Below the pieces are notes generated by a model. It had not been told where the DNA came from. It did no database searches and was given only the letters and a program-made list of their open reading frames with translations. This document shows, piece by piece, positions 1 to 7,364 of a stretch of 10,731 bases of DNA. This stretch comes from an uncultured Bacillus sp. (GTDB lineage Bacteria > Bacillota > Bacilli > Bacillales > Cytobacillaceae). The position numbers and the translations under genes are program-made. Position 1 is the first letter of the stretch, and every line of letters begins with the position of its first letter. The DNA lies in the NCBI GenBank assembly GCA_937894355.1, contig CALCRD010000166.1, positions 1 through 10,731 on the forward strand, written 5' to 3'.

Positions 1-263
1 GATTTATAGAGGTTTCAAACGGTGAATTGTCTTTTGCAATCCCTGTTAACACAGAAGTTCATTCGGTCAAAGAGTTCCTTTCGCACTCGGGAGTCATATT
101 AGAAAATGCAGATGATTATTTGCCGAGTGTTGAGGATGTTAAATTAATCCAAGAGGCTGTAAAGGAATATGATGATCAACTATGGATATTAAGGATTGAG
201 TCAACCAATACCCTGGGACCTTATATTTCAAATCAGGGTTTGTGGTTTAATGACTTTATTTAA
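1..263 (+). CDS. C-terminal fragment of an unrecognised protein (partial)
   Basis: The reading frame is open from base 3 to the TAA at 261-263 and continues past the left edge, so this is the last 86 or so codons of a longer gene. A TTG at base 27 lies in frame, but codons before it are equally open and no ribosome binding site is seen there, so I do not treat it as the start. The fragment is acidic and soluble-looking, without a membrane segment or a motif I recognise, and ends in LWFNDFI. It runs convergently towards the minus-strand operon that ends at 693. No T-rich terminator hairpin is obvious after the stop. Function unknown; that it is coding rests on frame length and the edge position. 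Confidence 0.5.
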   Translation, partial: FIEVSNGELSFAIPVNTEVHSVKEFLSHSGVILENADDYLPSVEDVKLIQEAVKEYDDQLWILRIESTNTLGPYISNQGLWFNDFI

Positions 264-692
264 TAGGTTTAATATGAGTAAGTTTTGTCGTTAAATAATA
301 AAGTTTGATTAAATAGGTCTTTACAACATTAAAAGGACTCTATTTGGGTAAATCTTTTTCACAAAATCATTTTCTTCTTTTTAATATAAAAATTCAGTTG
401 AAAATGAATTTGGAAAACTATGTACTGAATACTTATTGAACACACCGATGTAGTCTTTTCGATTATTCTACAAAATCCACCTTCACAATAGTATGAAAAA
501 AATGTTGAATAACGCTAAATCCAATAAACTCGAGTATATAGGATTTTTCCTTATAGATAATGACAGTGCGGAAAAAGTTGTGTAAATAAGTTTGAAATCA
601 ATCCTCAATGGCAAGAATTAGAATAATAATTTTTGCTATGGGGGATTTTTCGTATTTTACTTACACAAGATTATCCGCAGGCCATGGATAAA
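264..692. other. Intergenic stretch without a convincing gene
   Basis: This AT-rich stretch lies between the convergent first gene and the end of the defence operon. It contains an imperfect inverted repeat near 312-350 (AAATAG...CTATTT around an AT-rich centre) and a 6-bp hairpin, TTATCC (671-676) with GGATAA (686-691), neither followed by a good T-run. Short frames that read like decayed coding sequence lie at 493-691 and are listed separately. No RNA gene or promoter could be supported. Confidence 0.5.
493..626 (+). pseudogene. Possible decayed small gene
   Basis: An ATG at 493 opens 30 codons that end at TAA 583-585 (MKKMLNNAKSN start, IGFFLIDNDSAEKVV end). The next frame, entered at 582, continues with a similarly protein-like stretch ending FEINPQWQELE at 624-626. 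A one-base shift near 580 would join them. The same second frame goes on after two stops to a segment containing TQDYPQAMDKLF (about 654-691). There is no ribosome binding site before 493. I see this as a possible gene remnant only; chance reading of AT-rich DNA is a real alternative. Confidence 0.2.
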
Positions 693-1091
693 TTATTCCT
701 TTGATAAAAGTTCGTAATGGTTCTTTGCATATCTTTCCCATAAATCAAGGAGTTCTCTTATTTGTTCTTCACTAAGATGAGAAAAGACTTTGCTGAACTC
801 TTCAAAAAGGTCTTCGTTAATCGAAACGAATCCTCCTTTTACCTGACCCTCTTCCATTAGCAAAAATAGTAAATGATTCTTCCCCACATAAGTATCTGTG
901 TATAAGTCATTAGATGGTTCGTTGACTATTAGACGGAAAATAGATGTTGAACCATAAAGTTCATAATAAGCTGCACGGGAATCCCCTGAAAAGTAATTTA
1001 TTCCAGTTGAATCCTCATCCATGTGAAGTTTAGGTCCCTTCATATATTTCTTTCTTAATATTTTTTGAATTTCCAAATCTTTATTTAACAT
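693..1091 (-). CDS. 132-aa protein of unknown function, last gene of the McrBC-like operon
   Basis: I do not recognise this family. The protein is short, acidic and probably cytoplasmic, with no signal peptide or membrane segment. Residues 1-20 look helical and basic (LRKKYMKGPK), the middle reads as alternating strands (YYELYGSTSIFRLIV, HLLFLLMEEG), and residues 105-132 form a strong amphipathic helix (EEQIRELLDLWERYAKNH). The ATG at 1091 overlaps the end of the nuclease gene by 11 bases and has a GAGG six bases upstream, so it is probably translated with the operon. That position suggests an accessory or regulatory role for the NTPase-nuclease pair, for example an immunity or adaptor protein, but nothing in the sequence itself shows this. 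Confidence 0.7.
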   Translation of the reverse strand: MLNKDLEIQKILRKKYMKGPKLHMDEDSTGINYFSGDSRAAYYELYGSTSIFRLIVNEPSNDLYTDTYVGKNHLLFLLMEEGQVKGGFVSINEDLFEEFSKVFSHLSEEQIRELLDLWERYAKNHYELLSKE

Positions 1092-2946
1092 AGACTTCCT
1101 CGCTCTCTCTTACTTGCGATAAGAATTGTTCGATTCTATCTTTTAAACTATCATATCCAAATGGTTTTTCTTCATTAAAGGGGTCACTTGGCTCAACTTG
1201 TATATATAATATACTCTCACCATATAGATAGTCCTCTTTTACAGACTCCATTCCCCTTTGCTTTGGATATAAGACAATTACTTGTTTAATAGGTTTTTTT
1301 ACTGGTGGTTTTCCTTTTTGTAAAGCTTGCGCATCGAAATACTCTAAATTCCAAAAATCTCTTAATTGCCACTTAATATCAGGGGTGATTTGCTCATTAA
1401 TGATATATTTATGCCGCCTACACTTCGATTCAATAATTAGCCCTGCTTTCTCTGAATAAAGAGAACCATCTTTTTGATAAATTGTAATACGGATATCTGG
1501 TCTTCTTCCTGCCTCACTAAAATATCGGCTAAAACTTTTATCACTAACGGTACTTTCAATTTCTGTATCATAAGCTACTTCAATGTAATAGTCACAGTTT
1601 TCTTTTTCAAAACGTAGAATTGTATCAGGCGGAAGAGTCCCAATGTGCTGATGAGGATTATCTTTATTTGCTAGCCAACCATCAACCCATTTATAGTTAT
1701 TATCTTTTAAGATATCAATAATTAACCCTACATTATAATATTCAAACAGTTGCCATGTACGACGAAATTGAACACCAGGTAGATTTGAATTATAATTTTT
1801 TGTTTCTAATTTAAATAATTCTTTATAAAAAGAGTAAAACCTCCTATATCGATAGTCTTTTAGTAATCGTTGAGTTATTTTTTTTGGCTTTTGAACTGGT
1901 ATGGAATGAATCCAAGGAGTTTTTTCAAATTCCGAAAAAATAATTGTTATTCTATGTAATAGTTGCTTATGGACTTTGTAGCTACAGTTTTCCTTTTCTA
2001 ATTCTTCAATTCTCCCTTTAATTCTTTTTTCAGTTCTTTTCAAGGATTCAAGTGTTTTTTCATACCCAAAAATGTTGATTCCTTGGATTTCCTGCATTTG
2101 TTTTTTTATTTGCTCTAAATTAGAATGTTTAGCCTCTAATTTTTTTGCAAGTTGTTGTGACTCTATTTGAAAACTAACTTCTAGTTTTCTAAGAGATTGT
2201 AAAAAATATTTAATGATATATCGAATCCATTGATTTTCAATATTCATAAAGGATAATTGAGCGTGTTTTTCATAAAACAATCTTGGACTAAGAGATAGAG
2301 AGTTTTTCTGTCCGCCCTTTTTCGCTTGCCACCGAATACTTTTGCCATCTACTTTTTTTGAATGTGGTGTAATACGATACTCCCCTATTAAATCCATAAT
2401 AGGATCCTTAATTATCATTTCAAGATTGCGCTGAATAATTAGTTTGTGTTTATTCAAAAATTGAAATAATTGAAGTAAAGACGGGCTTATATCTGGAATA
2501 GGGTTAGCCATCCCCAGTCTCTGTTTAATTAAGTCATACGATAAACCTTCTAATAAATTTTCTAGGTATTTCCTTAGGTTCAAAAGAGCTTCATCATTAA
2601 AATCTTTAGACTTAACATAGTAATATGAAAAGTAGCGTTGACTTGGAGTACTGATTTCAAATTGATAATGTCCAGGTACTAACATATGTTCTGCATTAGT
2701 TCCACCCATAATAGTTACCGGAATTGGAGAAGGCTTAATTTCCATTATATCTTCATTAACATATGTTTCCATTTTCAAAAGAGCTTTCTCATCGTAAGGA
2801 CTACTAAATGTAATGTCTACCTTATCGTATTCATTTACCTCTATTCCAGAAAATACAACTTCATTTGTATCAATTTTCGCTATATATTCTACAGGCGAGG
2901 AATATGGACGATAAATGGTAAATTTCACTTTAGGTTGCATATCCAT
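1081..2946 (-). CDS. McrC-like restriction nuclease, DUF2357 type with PD-(D/E)XK domain
   Basis: A 621-aa predicted NTPase-dependent nuclease subunit. Residues 1-110 are strand-rich. Residues about 110-330 match the general layout of the DUF2357 region and include a charged helical or coiled-coil stretch (about 262-320). The C-terminal part carries the nuclease core: RRTWQLFEYY at 395-404, then RRPDIRI with D484, then LIIESKC with E506 and K508. That is the PD...ExK pattern of restriction-type nucleases. In the McrBC superfamily such proteins form the nuclease partner of an McrB-like ring NTPase, which is the gene directly upstream. The ATG at 2946 lies inside the end of that gene (17-base overlap), with AAGGGAG ten bases before it, so the two are tightly coupled. 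All apparent catalytic residues are present. The target (modified DNA, RNA or other) cannot be read from the sequence. Confidence 0.82.
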   Translation of the reverse strand: MDMQPKVKFTIYRPYSSPVEYIAKIDTNEVVFSGIEVNEYDKVDITFSSPYDEKALLKMETYVNEDIMEIKPSPIPVTIMGGTNAEHMLVPGHYQFEISTPSQRYFSYYYVKSKDFNDEALLNLRKYLENLLEGLSYDLIKQRLGMANPIPDISPSLLQLFQFLNKHKLIIQRNLEMIIKDPIMDLIGEYRITPHSKKVDGKSIRWQAKKGGQKNSLSLSPRLFYEKHAQLSFMNIENQWIRYIIKYFLQSLRKLEVSFQIESQQLAKKLEAKHSNLEQIKKQMQEIQGINIFGYEKTLESLKRTEKRIKGRIEELEKENCSYKVHKQLLHRITIIFSEFEKTPWIHSIPVQKPKKITQRLLKDYRYRRFYSFYKELFKLETKNYNSNLPGVQFRRTWQLFEYYNVGLIIDILKDNNYKWVDGWLANKDNPHQHIGTLPPDTILRFEKENCDYYIEVAYDTEIESTVSDKSFSRYFSEAGRRPDIRITIYQKDGSLYSEKAGLIIESKCRRHKYIINEQITPDIKWQLRDFWNLEYFDAQALQKGKPPVKKPIKQVIVLYPKQRGMESVKEDYLYGESILYIQVEPSDPFNEEKPFGYDSLKDRIEQFLSQVRESEEVYVK

Positions 2947-4951
2947 TTACACTTAGCTCCCTTGCTTTTCGTTTAAGCTCTTTTTTTGTTTTTTCGAAGT
3001 GACTAATTCTCTGTGCTGCTTCACTTTTAAAAATAAAAAACAATTCCCCATTTAGCTCCATTTGCTCTGATTCTAATGTTCCAATTAGTTTTTCATATTG
3101 CTCAATAGGTCCGCGAATTTTAGTAATTACCCTTTGCTTAATAAACAAATCTACAGCTTTATCTCTTTTAATATAAAAACCTTCTTCCGATTCAGCTGGT
3201 AAGTTATTTAAGTATGCCCCCATACGAATAATATTTCTTATTGAAAATCCTTTTAAGGGGTCTACCAACGAAATGGCTTTGTCTATACTGTCAAAAAACT
3301 CAAGTTCAAAGTCCTCAAAGGCATTCCAATTTTCTTTTGTGCTTTTCCAAGACATGAAGACCTCCCCGTAAGCATCCTCTAATCCTGAGTTATTAATATT
3401 GCTACGATCAACATTTTCTAGTTCCTTTTTTATTTCTAAAAAAGAACGTTTATCTAAAACTACTACATTTGAACGGTCTAATAAACGGTCAGAAAGATCC
3501 TTTGTTGTTTCATCCGTATTCATTGTACCAACAATCACCAAATTGTTTTTTAGTTGGATACAGTGTTTGTATTTTTGGCTATTATGGCAAACGGAATCTT
3601 TACTGTAAAGGTAAAGCATTCGTTCTTTTTCCTCTAGCTCTAATAAAGATATAAATGGAGCGAAATAATGCTCAATTTGACTAAGATTCATTTCATCCAT
3701 TATTAACATATGAACTTGATTTTCATTTTCTTGAGCATTTAACAAAAATTCCACCAAACCTGTCTCAGCTGGTATATAAAGACCTGTAGCAGGATTTAAA
3801 TAACCTAATATATCTCCTGGTTCTGTATAAGATGGGGATATAGGCATAATAAGCATTCGCTTATTTTCTTGACTTAAACCCAGTGTTTCACCGTATATGG
3901 TAGCAAGTTTAGTTTTACCAATACCACTTTGCCCCGAAAGGATAGTAAGTGCACTTGATTTTATACTTGTATGGAAGTTTATCAAATCTTCTCTGCTGTA
4001 AACTAAATTTCTTACTTTTGCTTTTTTTTCAAGATCTCTAATAAAAACAATTTCATCTAGGGGTTTAGAGCTAGAGGATGGTTCCTCATTAAAATATTCT
4101 TGAGTGGAAAAAGTTTTTTCATCCACATCCTCAAATTTTGAGTCCTCAGTTATTTCTTCAAGTTGGCCTAAAGGAATACCTGCAAAATCTAATCTATCAG
4201 CAATATTGGTATTAATAAATTCCTCATCAAAGAATACAAGAAATTCTCTTTCTGAACCAATGTAATGTTGTTTTTCTTCCTCCGTTAGCTCCACACGTTT
4301 AACAGAAAACGGGGAAATAATAACACGCGCATTTGAGCTAGAAGGATCCTTCCTCCACTGATTTTCTTTGATGTTTCCATATATGTAATTACCACATAAT
4401 ACGTATAATGGAGCTGGCATTGCGTTATTATATTGGTTAAGGAGAATTACTTCTTCAGCTAGTAGTTTTGCTTCAAATTCATGAGGAGTCATGTCTACTC
4501 GAGGTACTGCATAAAAGGTAGTCCCCTCCTTCCAATCTTCTTCTACAATAATGTCATCTATATTTTTATAGAAACGCTCATTTCTTTCTTGTTGAGTTAA
4601 GACCGGTTTGAATAATAACAATTTCCCTTCTAGTTTTTCACGTATATACTTGATCAATTTATTAGCGTCTGTGGTGTACTTGAATTCAAGAGGCAAACTA
4701 CTAAAACTTTTACTTAAAAATCCAATGTACATTTTAGACATTGGTATACGATTTTCTATATCGGTAATTTCTTTTGGTTCTTGACTAAGTGGTTTTACAT
4801 AAAATACGACATCATTCAATGTACTTGAATATGTTACAGGCTCATCGTCATCACCTAATCTTGGTAAGTAATCACCTTTAGTTGCTAAGACACCAACTAT
4901 GTAATTTTCTTTTATTTGCTCCAATGTCTTTGTAGAATATATTTTGGTCAT
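2930..4951 (-). CDS. McrB-like AAA+ NTPase of a type IV-like restriction system
   Basis: A 673-aa predicted ring-forming NTPase that would drive the downstream nuclease. The C-terminal half holds the AAA+ core: Walker A GQSGIGKT at 340-347, Walker B MLIMDEMN with D419 and E420, and the McrB-type signature GTMNTDETT at 475-483, followed by DLSDRLLDRS with likely arginine fingers R489 and R493. The MNT-D signature is what separates McrB-like GTPases from other AAA+ families. The N-terminal 330 residues are probably the recognition part and match nothing I know; an acidic, serine-rich linker lies near 270-300. I start at ATG 4951, not at the GTG at 4984. The tandem repeat shows that MTKIYSTKTLEQIKEN is the original N-terminus, and the extra 11 codons come from the duplication. 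A weak AAGGGA lies 13 bases upstream. Confidence 0.85.
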   Translation of the reverse strand: MTKIYSTKTLEQIKENYIVGVLATKGDYLPRLGDDDEPVTYSSTLNDVVFYVKPLSQEPKEITDIENRIPMSKMYIGFLSKSFSSLPLEFKYTTDANKLIKYIREKLEGKLLLFKPVLTQQERNERFYKNIDDIIVEEDWKEGTTFYAVPRVDMTPHEFEAKLLAEEVILLNQYNNAMPAPLYVLCGNYIYGNIKENQWRKDPSSSNARVIISPFSVKRVELTEEEKQHYIGSEREFLVFFDEEFINTNIADRLDFAGIPLGQLEEITEDSKFEDVDEKTFSTQEYFNEEPSSSSKPLDEIVFIRDLEKKAKVRNLVYSREDLINFHTSIKSSALTILSGQSGIGKTKLATIYGETLGLSQENKRMLIMPISPSYTEPGDILGYLNPATGLYIPAETGLVEFLLNAQENENQVHMLIMDEMNLSQIEHYFAPFISLLELEEKERMLYLYSKDSVCHNSQKYKHCIQLKNNLVIVGTMNTDETTKDLSDRLLDRSNVVVLDKRSFLEIKKELENVDRSNINNSGLEDAYGEVFMSWKSTKENWNAFEDFELEFFDSIDKAISLVDPLKGFSIRNIIRMGAYLNNLPAESEEGFYIKRDKAVDLFIKQRVITKIRGPIEQYEKLIGTLESEQMELNGELFFIFKSEAAQRISHFEKTKKELKRKARELSVNGYAT

Positions 4952-5100
4952 TTTATTCTTATCGTCCCTTCTCATCGTCATCACCTAATCTTGGTAAGTA
5001 AACAGCTTTAGTCGCTAAGAATCCAACTATATTATTTTCTTTTATCTGCTCCAATGTCTTTGTGGAATATATTTTGGTCATTTTATTCTTAACGTCCTTC
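4841..5100. repeat. Imperfect 130-bp tandem duplication across a gene junction
   Basis: Copy 1 (4841-4970) and copy 2 (4971-5100) align without gaps. By hand count they differ at about 12 of 130 positions, mostly in the middle and at the far end, while the first 30 bases are identical. The unit covers the first 37 codons of the McrB-like gene plus the few bases before its ATG. Copy 2 overlaps the end of the upstream coiled-coil gene. As a result that gene's TGA now overlaps the ATG of a truncated copy (5081), and the full NTPase gene starts in copy 1. Confidence 0.95.
4959..5081 (-). pseudogene. 40-codon duplicated 5' fragment of the McrB-like gene
   Basis: The ATG at 5079-5081 overlaps the TGA of the coiled-coil gene as ATGA. 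The frame copies the NTPase N-terminus (33 of the first 37 residues identical; changes at positions 17, 21, 26 and 27), then leaves the repeat and stops at TAA 4959-4961 after KGR. That stop is seven bases before the ATG of the complete NTPase gene. If translated, it would act as a short upstream reading frame through which ribosomes must reinitiate. A functional peptide seems unlikely, but translational control by it is plausible. Confidence 0.75.
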
Positions 5101-6481
5101 CCATGGTCTTCATGTAGCCGATCCATTCAATAAATTCCTTAAAGCTTTCAAAATCTATTGTTTTAAAGTATTTGAAGTTTTTCTCGGCTTCTTGTTTTAG
5201 GATTTTAAACTTCTTAGTTGACACTCCTTTCATTAGTAGATAAATTGTTTTAACTTGAGAATTCTCTATTAGTTGCTGACAATCTTTTTTATTTTCTACT
5301 TGAACGAGAAATAATTCAGGATATAATTCTTTAGTTAAATCATAATCTGTAAGGCAAATAATTCCCCAATCTGAAGTAAAGGGAAAATCCATTTGAAACT
5401 TTTCTTTTCTTTCGGTTTCTATCAAATTTTTTATCTCAAGTTCTCGTTGTAAATTATTAAATTTATTCTCATACTCATTAATTAAATTAACTTCTTTCTT
5501 TTCTTGTTCTTTTATCGATACATTCAGTCTTTGAAGTTCCTCTTTATATAACTTCTCTAATTTCTCCAATTTCTTTTCATTGTAATCTCTCTCCTTTTCA
5601 AGGCGTTTTGAAGTTTTTTCTAGTTCCTTATTCTTACCTTTTTGAACTTCTAATTCTTGGTTTTTTTCTTCAAGAATCTTTTTCATAGCATCTTCTTCTG
5701 CTTTTGCATCAGATAAGGCCATATCTAATTTTTCTTCTATATCAGTAAACGCATTGATTCTTTGTTGCTTTAGCATTGAGTACATACATTCGATTGCTAA
5801 TAAGAGTAAAAAATCATGTTCTTCCTGAGGATGAGTAAGAATATAAGCAGCATTACTGATATCATCACTATACTTTTCTTCTAATTCATTTAATTTCATG
5901 AAAAACTGTAGAAAATCATATTCCTTCAGTTCATTCATGCATTCATTCAGTTTAATTTTGTATTCCGGCTTCTGGTATGGCTCCAGAGACTTAAGAATAT
6001 TTTCTGGTGCATTTTCTCCAATAAATGCTTTTGATTTTTTTAGCATATCTTTTAATTCCTCAATCGTTTCGAATTGGTCTCCAAAATCGAATGGATCCTT
6101 CTGGTTTTCAATATTTGATTCAATTCGGTCTAGGTTCGCTCTCAATTCATCTGGAAATTGTAGTAGTAGAATTCCAAAGCGATAGTATGGAGGACAATCT
6201 TTTAATTCATTCAGATAAAATAAATATTCTTTGAAAGTATCAGCTTGTATATCAGTTTTATAATTATTTATATAAACATAAAATGGATCAGGTGCTCCAT
6301 TTTTCCTTTTTCGGATCATATTAGGCGTTAATGACTTAAACACTTTTTTAATATGAGTTTTTTTTTGTTTTAGGTTAGCGGTGTTTTTACGACTTCCTGG
6401 GGGGGTTTCATTAAAAAAGGATAGAATATTATTTACTTCCTTTTCATCAAGCATATCAATAAAAAGCTCTATTTCTTTCAT
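5078..6481 (-). CDS. Coiled-coil protein, first gene of the McrBC-like operon
   Basis: A 467-aa protein I cannot place in a named family. Residues 1-240 look helical, with a PFYVYINNY strand near 66-73. Residues about 248-362 form a long, highly charged coiled coil rich in Lys and Glu heptads (KLEKLEKLYKEELQ near 304-316). Residues 366-467 read as a small alpha/beta domain (WGIICLTDYD, then KTIYLLMKGVS, then YFKTIDFESFKEFIEWI), loosely like a receiver or DUF2325-type fold. The ATG at 6481 follows AAGGAGG at ideal spacing, and its TGA once overlapped the NTPase start. Its place in the operon suggests a sensor or scaffold subunit. Coiled coils are known in CoCoNuT-type members of the McrBC superfamily, but there they are usually fused to the NTPase or nuclease subunits. 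Confidence 0.75.
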   Translation of the reverse strand: MKEIELFIDMLDEKEVNNILSFFNETPPGSRKNTANLKQKKTHIKKVFKSLTPNMIRKRKNGAPDPFYVYINNYKTDIQADTFKEYLFYLNELKDCPPYYRFGILLLQFPDELRANLDRIESNIENQKDPFDFGDQFETIEELKDMLKKSKAFIGENAPENILKSLEPYQKPEYKIKLNECMNELKEYDFLQFFMKLNELEEKYSDDISNAAYILTHPQEEHDFLLLLAIECMYSMLKQQRINAFTDIEEKLDMALSDAKAEEDAMKKILEEKNQELEVQKGKNKELEKTSKRLEKERDYNEKKLEKLEKLYKEELQRLNVSIKEQEKKEVNLINEYENKFNNLQRELEIKNLIETERKEKFQMDFPFTSDWGIICLTDYDLTKELYPELFLVQVENKKDCQQLIENSQVKTIYLLMKGVSTKKFKILKQEAEKNFKYFKTIDFESFKEFIEWIGYMKTMGRTLRIK

Positions 6482-6489
6482 TCCTCATT

Positions 6490-6525
6490 CCTCCTTCACC
6501 TTATTTTATTATATCATTCGTATAC
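6490..6525 (-). promoter_or_regulatory. Extended -10 promoter and RBS of the defence operon
   Basis: On the minus strand TGATATAAT (-10 hexamer at 6508-6513 with a TG one base upstream) lies 26 bases before the first start codon, and AAGGAGG follows at about 6489-6495. No good TTGACA is seen 16-18 bases upstream, so the TG extension probably compensates. A GTATAC hexamer (6520-6525) sits in the spacer; the same hexamer is repeated five times before the gene at 9386-9904. Confidence 0.6.
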
Positions 6526-6866
6526 ATCGCATTTTTCATCTTTTGTCGAAAATTTAGGATTATTAGAAGATTAATAAATATTGAAATACCTTATCTATAG
6601 TAGTTGGAGTGGCCGTATGTTTACTGTGGACACTACCGTAAAAGTTTCAACTACTAGATTAGTACCATTTATTTTAAAGAAAGACTGGACAAAAGAAAGA
6701 AGGGGGCTTTTCTCTACCGTTTAGTAAGTAATTTATGACAATTTTGTGTCTTTTCCAATATTTTAAAGAAAGATAGCCTAAATTGCCCCTAATTACCAGA
6801 AATACCCTTTAATTTTTTCTTAAAACTCGGTACTTATATATATCAATATTTTTAGGAGGGGTAAAA
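6526..6866. other. Intergenic region with inverted and direct repeats
   Basis: The stretch separates the divergent defence operon and the 80-aa gene. It holds a 9-bp inverted repeat, TAGTAGTTG (6598-6606) and CAACTACTA (6648-6656), with a nested TTTAC...GTAAA pair in its loop. It also holds a 14-bp direct repeat, ATTTTAAAGAAAGA, at 6671-6684 and 6760-6773. A 35-codon + strand frame (6617-6724, starting MFTVDTTVKVS) has GGAG seven bases before its ATG, but I could not support it as a gene. AT-rich sequence at 6831-6845 could hold the -10 of the 80-aa gene. Confidence 0.45.
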
Positions 6867-7109
6867 ATGAGTTTGAAACAGGTAATAGAAGATTTAAGTT
6901 GTGATGAGTTTTCAACACCCGATTTAATTCGGGTCGCACAGGGAAAACCCTATAAAACGGACCCCGTTTTTCGTAATAATATTACAGTAGGGCGAAATTT
7001 GAAGAAGAATGCTAAAGAATATGGCATTGAACAAAAGAGAGCTAATGCTAGTGTTACCAGTGATGGCGTTGAAACAAAAGCATCAATTTGGAAGAAAATC
7101 AAACTTTAA
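6867..7109 (+). CDS. Small 80-aa protein, possibly DNA-binding
   Basis: A free-standing small gene with a strong AGGAGG seven to eight bases before ATG 6867 and a perfect terminator ten bases after its TAA, so I regard it as real. The product is basic at its C-terminus and soluble. Residues 15-60 (STPDLIRVAQGKPY, then FRNNITVGRNLKKNAKEYGI) have the rhythm of a small winged-helix or helix-turn-helix fold, ending in a basic KASIWKKIKL tail. I do not recognise the family. It is transcribed divergently from the defence operon across a 385-base gap full of repeats, a usual place for a local regulator, but that role is only inferred. Confidence 0.7.
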   Translation: MSLKQVIEDLSCDEFSTPDLIRVAQGKPYKTDPVFRNNITVGRNLKKNAKEYGIEQKRANASVTSDGVETKASIWKKIKL

Positions 7110-7118
7110 TTATTCTTA

Positions 7119-7148
7119 GGGTGTAGGTACTTGTCTACACCCTTTTTT
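7119..7148 (+). terminator. Rho-independent terminator of the 80-aa gene
   Basis: A perfect 8-bp stem, GGGTGTAG (7119-7126) with CTACACCC (7135-7142), has an eight-base loop and is followed at once by six T residues. It lies ten bases after the stop codon of the 80-aa gene. Confidence 0.9.
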
Positions 7149-7309
7149 GTTAATGGTGCACTCGCTTTTTTCACCAATACTTCATTTTGATAAAGGTACT
7201 GTTAAAAACCAACGAACAAAATTGAGATTTCCATCGCAGAACTTAAAACCTTGTTGCTAAGTAGAAAGTCTAATTTTCAATCTATATTCTGGATACATTT
7301 AAATAAAAC

Positions 7310-7357
7310 AAAAAAGCTTAGAAGGATTCAAACTGCAAAATTCAAATTTAAATCCCT
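7310..7357 (-). terminator. Probable terminator of the interrupted NusG-like gene
   Basis: On the minus strand AGGGATTTAAA (7357-7347) can pair over 11 positions with TTTGAATCCTT (7332-7322) using two G-U pairs, with a 14-base loop. A run of six T follows after a six-base gap (7315-7310). It begins eight bases past the TAA at 7365. Confidence 0.5.
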
Positions 7358-7364
7358 ATTCTCT

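Noticed and set aside
671..691. Hairpin TTATCC/GGATAA as the terminator of the defence operon
   Set aside because: No T-run follows on the minus strand and the stem is only 6 bp with few GC pairs.
2686..2976. Open frames on the + strand opposite the operon (2686-2976, 3399-3654, 5898-6234)
   Set aside because: They lie antisense to well-supported genes, have no RBS and have low-complexity or Phe/Ser-rich translations.
4952..4984. GTG at 4984 as the start of the McrB-like gene
   Set aside because: The 11 extra codons come from the edge of the tandem repeat; both copies share MTKIYSTKTLEQIKEN starting at an ATG, so 4951 is the original start.
6617..6724. 35-codon + strand frame
   Set aside because: Short, no recognisable features, and it overlaps the inverted repeat; the upstream GGAG alone does not support it.
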